From CAZEHO01 sp964511945 (GTDB lineage Bacteria > Actinomycetota > Acidimicrobiia > Spongiisociales > UBA11373): a DNA stretch of 6,415 nt. The notes under the pieces are model-generated. The model saw only the letters and a program-made list of their open reading frames with translations. It ran no database searches and was not told the origin of the DNA. The DNA lies in contig CAZEHO010000061.1 in NCBI GenBank assembly GCA_964511945.1, forward strand, positions 1-6,415, written 5' to 3'. A program made the translations under genes and the position numbers. Positions 5,997 to 6,415 of this stretch are shown piece after piece. The first letter of the stretch is position 1, and each line of letters begins with the position of its first letter.

Positions 5997-6386
5997 ATGA
6001 AGCGGCGCCTCCCCCGAGTCTGGAACGCCCTCCTCCGCGGCAGCATCGATCGGGCACGGGCCCAAGTCATCGCAGACAACACTGCACGTCAGGTTGTCGA
6101 CGCGGTCATCGAAGACGCTGCAGGACTCACCACCCACCAACACAACAGCGTCACCGCCCGGGACCGCACCTGCATCTTCCCCGGATGCCGCATGCCCGCC
6201 ACCAACTGCGACCTCGATCACCGCAGACCCTTTGCTGAACACCCCGAGACATCAACCGATGGGCTCGCACCCCTCCTCCGCCGCCACCACCACACCACCC
6301 GGCACCGCCAAGGATGGACCTACCAACCCCTCCCCAACGGCGACTACCTCTGGACCAGCCCGGTCGTGTCCCGTGTTTTGGTGTAA
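5997..6386 (+). pseudogene. Remnant of a DUF222/HNH endonuclease (13E12 repeat family), truncated and internally deleted
   Basis: The 129-codon frame joins two parts of a DUF222-HNH protein, which normally has about 350-500 residues. Residues 4-46 (RLPRVWNALLRGSIDRARAQVIADNTA to GLTTHQ) resemble an internal piece of DUF222. Residues 51-121 are the C-terminal HNH domain: TARDRTCIFPGC with Cys59 and Cys64, CDLDH with His75, RRHHH (95-99), and the closing DYLWTSP. The DUF222 N-terminus and roughly 200 residues between the two parts are missing. In the HNH domain the usual Asn of the NLxxLC stretch is Gly89 and its Cys is Leu94, which should cripple the nuclease. No well-placed ribosome binding site precedes the ATG: AAGGAG at 5969-5974 is 22 bases away. 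The family is multicopy in many actinobacterial genomes. Expression as a small protein cannot be excluded, but decay is more likely. Confidence 0.78.
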
Positions 6387-6415
6387 GTAGGTGTGGCCCT
6401 CAGCGTTCCCGCTGC

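Noticed and set aside
5779..6000. Plus-strand frame of 73 codons ending at 6000
   Set aside because: It is the antisense of the MazF-like segment, low-complexity in composition and without any family motif.
5997..6242. Minus-strand frame running from 6242 as a full-length toxin
   Set aside because: Its first 80 codons are antisense of the HNH remnant and carry no MazF N-terminal features; only the segment below 5997 matches the family.

Overview
The window is GC-rich, compactly coded DNA that looks like the chromosome of a high-GC actinobacterium. The partial 16S rRNA has actinobacterial features, such as the complement of CGTAAAGAGCTCGTAGGCGG at about 232-252. The overall impression is of a deep lineage such as Acidimicrobiia, but that assignment is inference, made without a database. 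The -10/-35 promoters, an apparently leaderless tyrS, and lipobox-bearing secreted proteins fit the same picture.

Layout. Positions 1-806 hold the 5' half of a 16S rRNA gene on the minus strand, running off the left edge; the rest of the rRNA operon would lie further left. Positions 807-1226 are a divergent control region. On the minus strand they carry two sigma70-type rRNA promoters, a boxA-like antitermination site and a heavily structured pre-16S leader. On the plus strand they carry a probable leaderless promoter for tyrS. tyrS (1227-2507) encodes a complete tyrosyl-tRNA synthetase and ends in a hairpin whose loop is its own stop codon. A short gap with a second hairpin and a good ribosome binding site leads to a complete bifunctional class A penicillin-binding protein with two PASTA domains (2684-5068). 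Its stop codon is also embedded in a hairpin. Next is a small predicted lipoprotein of unknown family (about 5193-5753).

The right end (5769-6386) is a scar made of two gene remnants facing away from each other. On the minus strand is the C-terminal three quarters of a MazF/PemK-type toxin. On the plus strand is a shortened DUF222-HNH (13E12-type) endonuclease. Both lack their 5' ends at almost the same point, near 5997. The simplest reading is one deletion that removed a divergent promoter region and both N-termini.

The first half links translation capacity (rRNA and an aminoacyl-tRNA synthetase sharing one divergent control region) to a cell-envelope gene, so it is housekeeping DNA. The right end is accessory DNA in decay. 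I see no clearly new multi-gene system here. The points most worth checking are the mazF/HNH deletion scar, the lipobox at the N-terminus of the penicillin-binding protein, the shared rRNA/tyrS control region, and the stop-codon hairpins.
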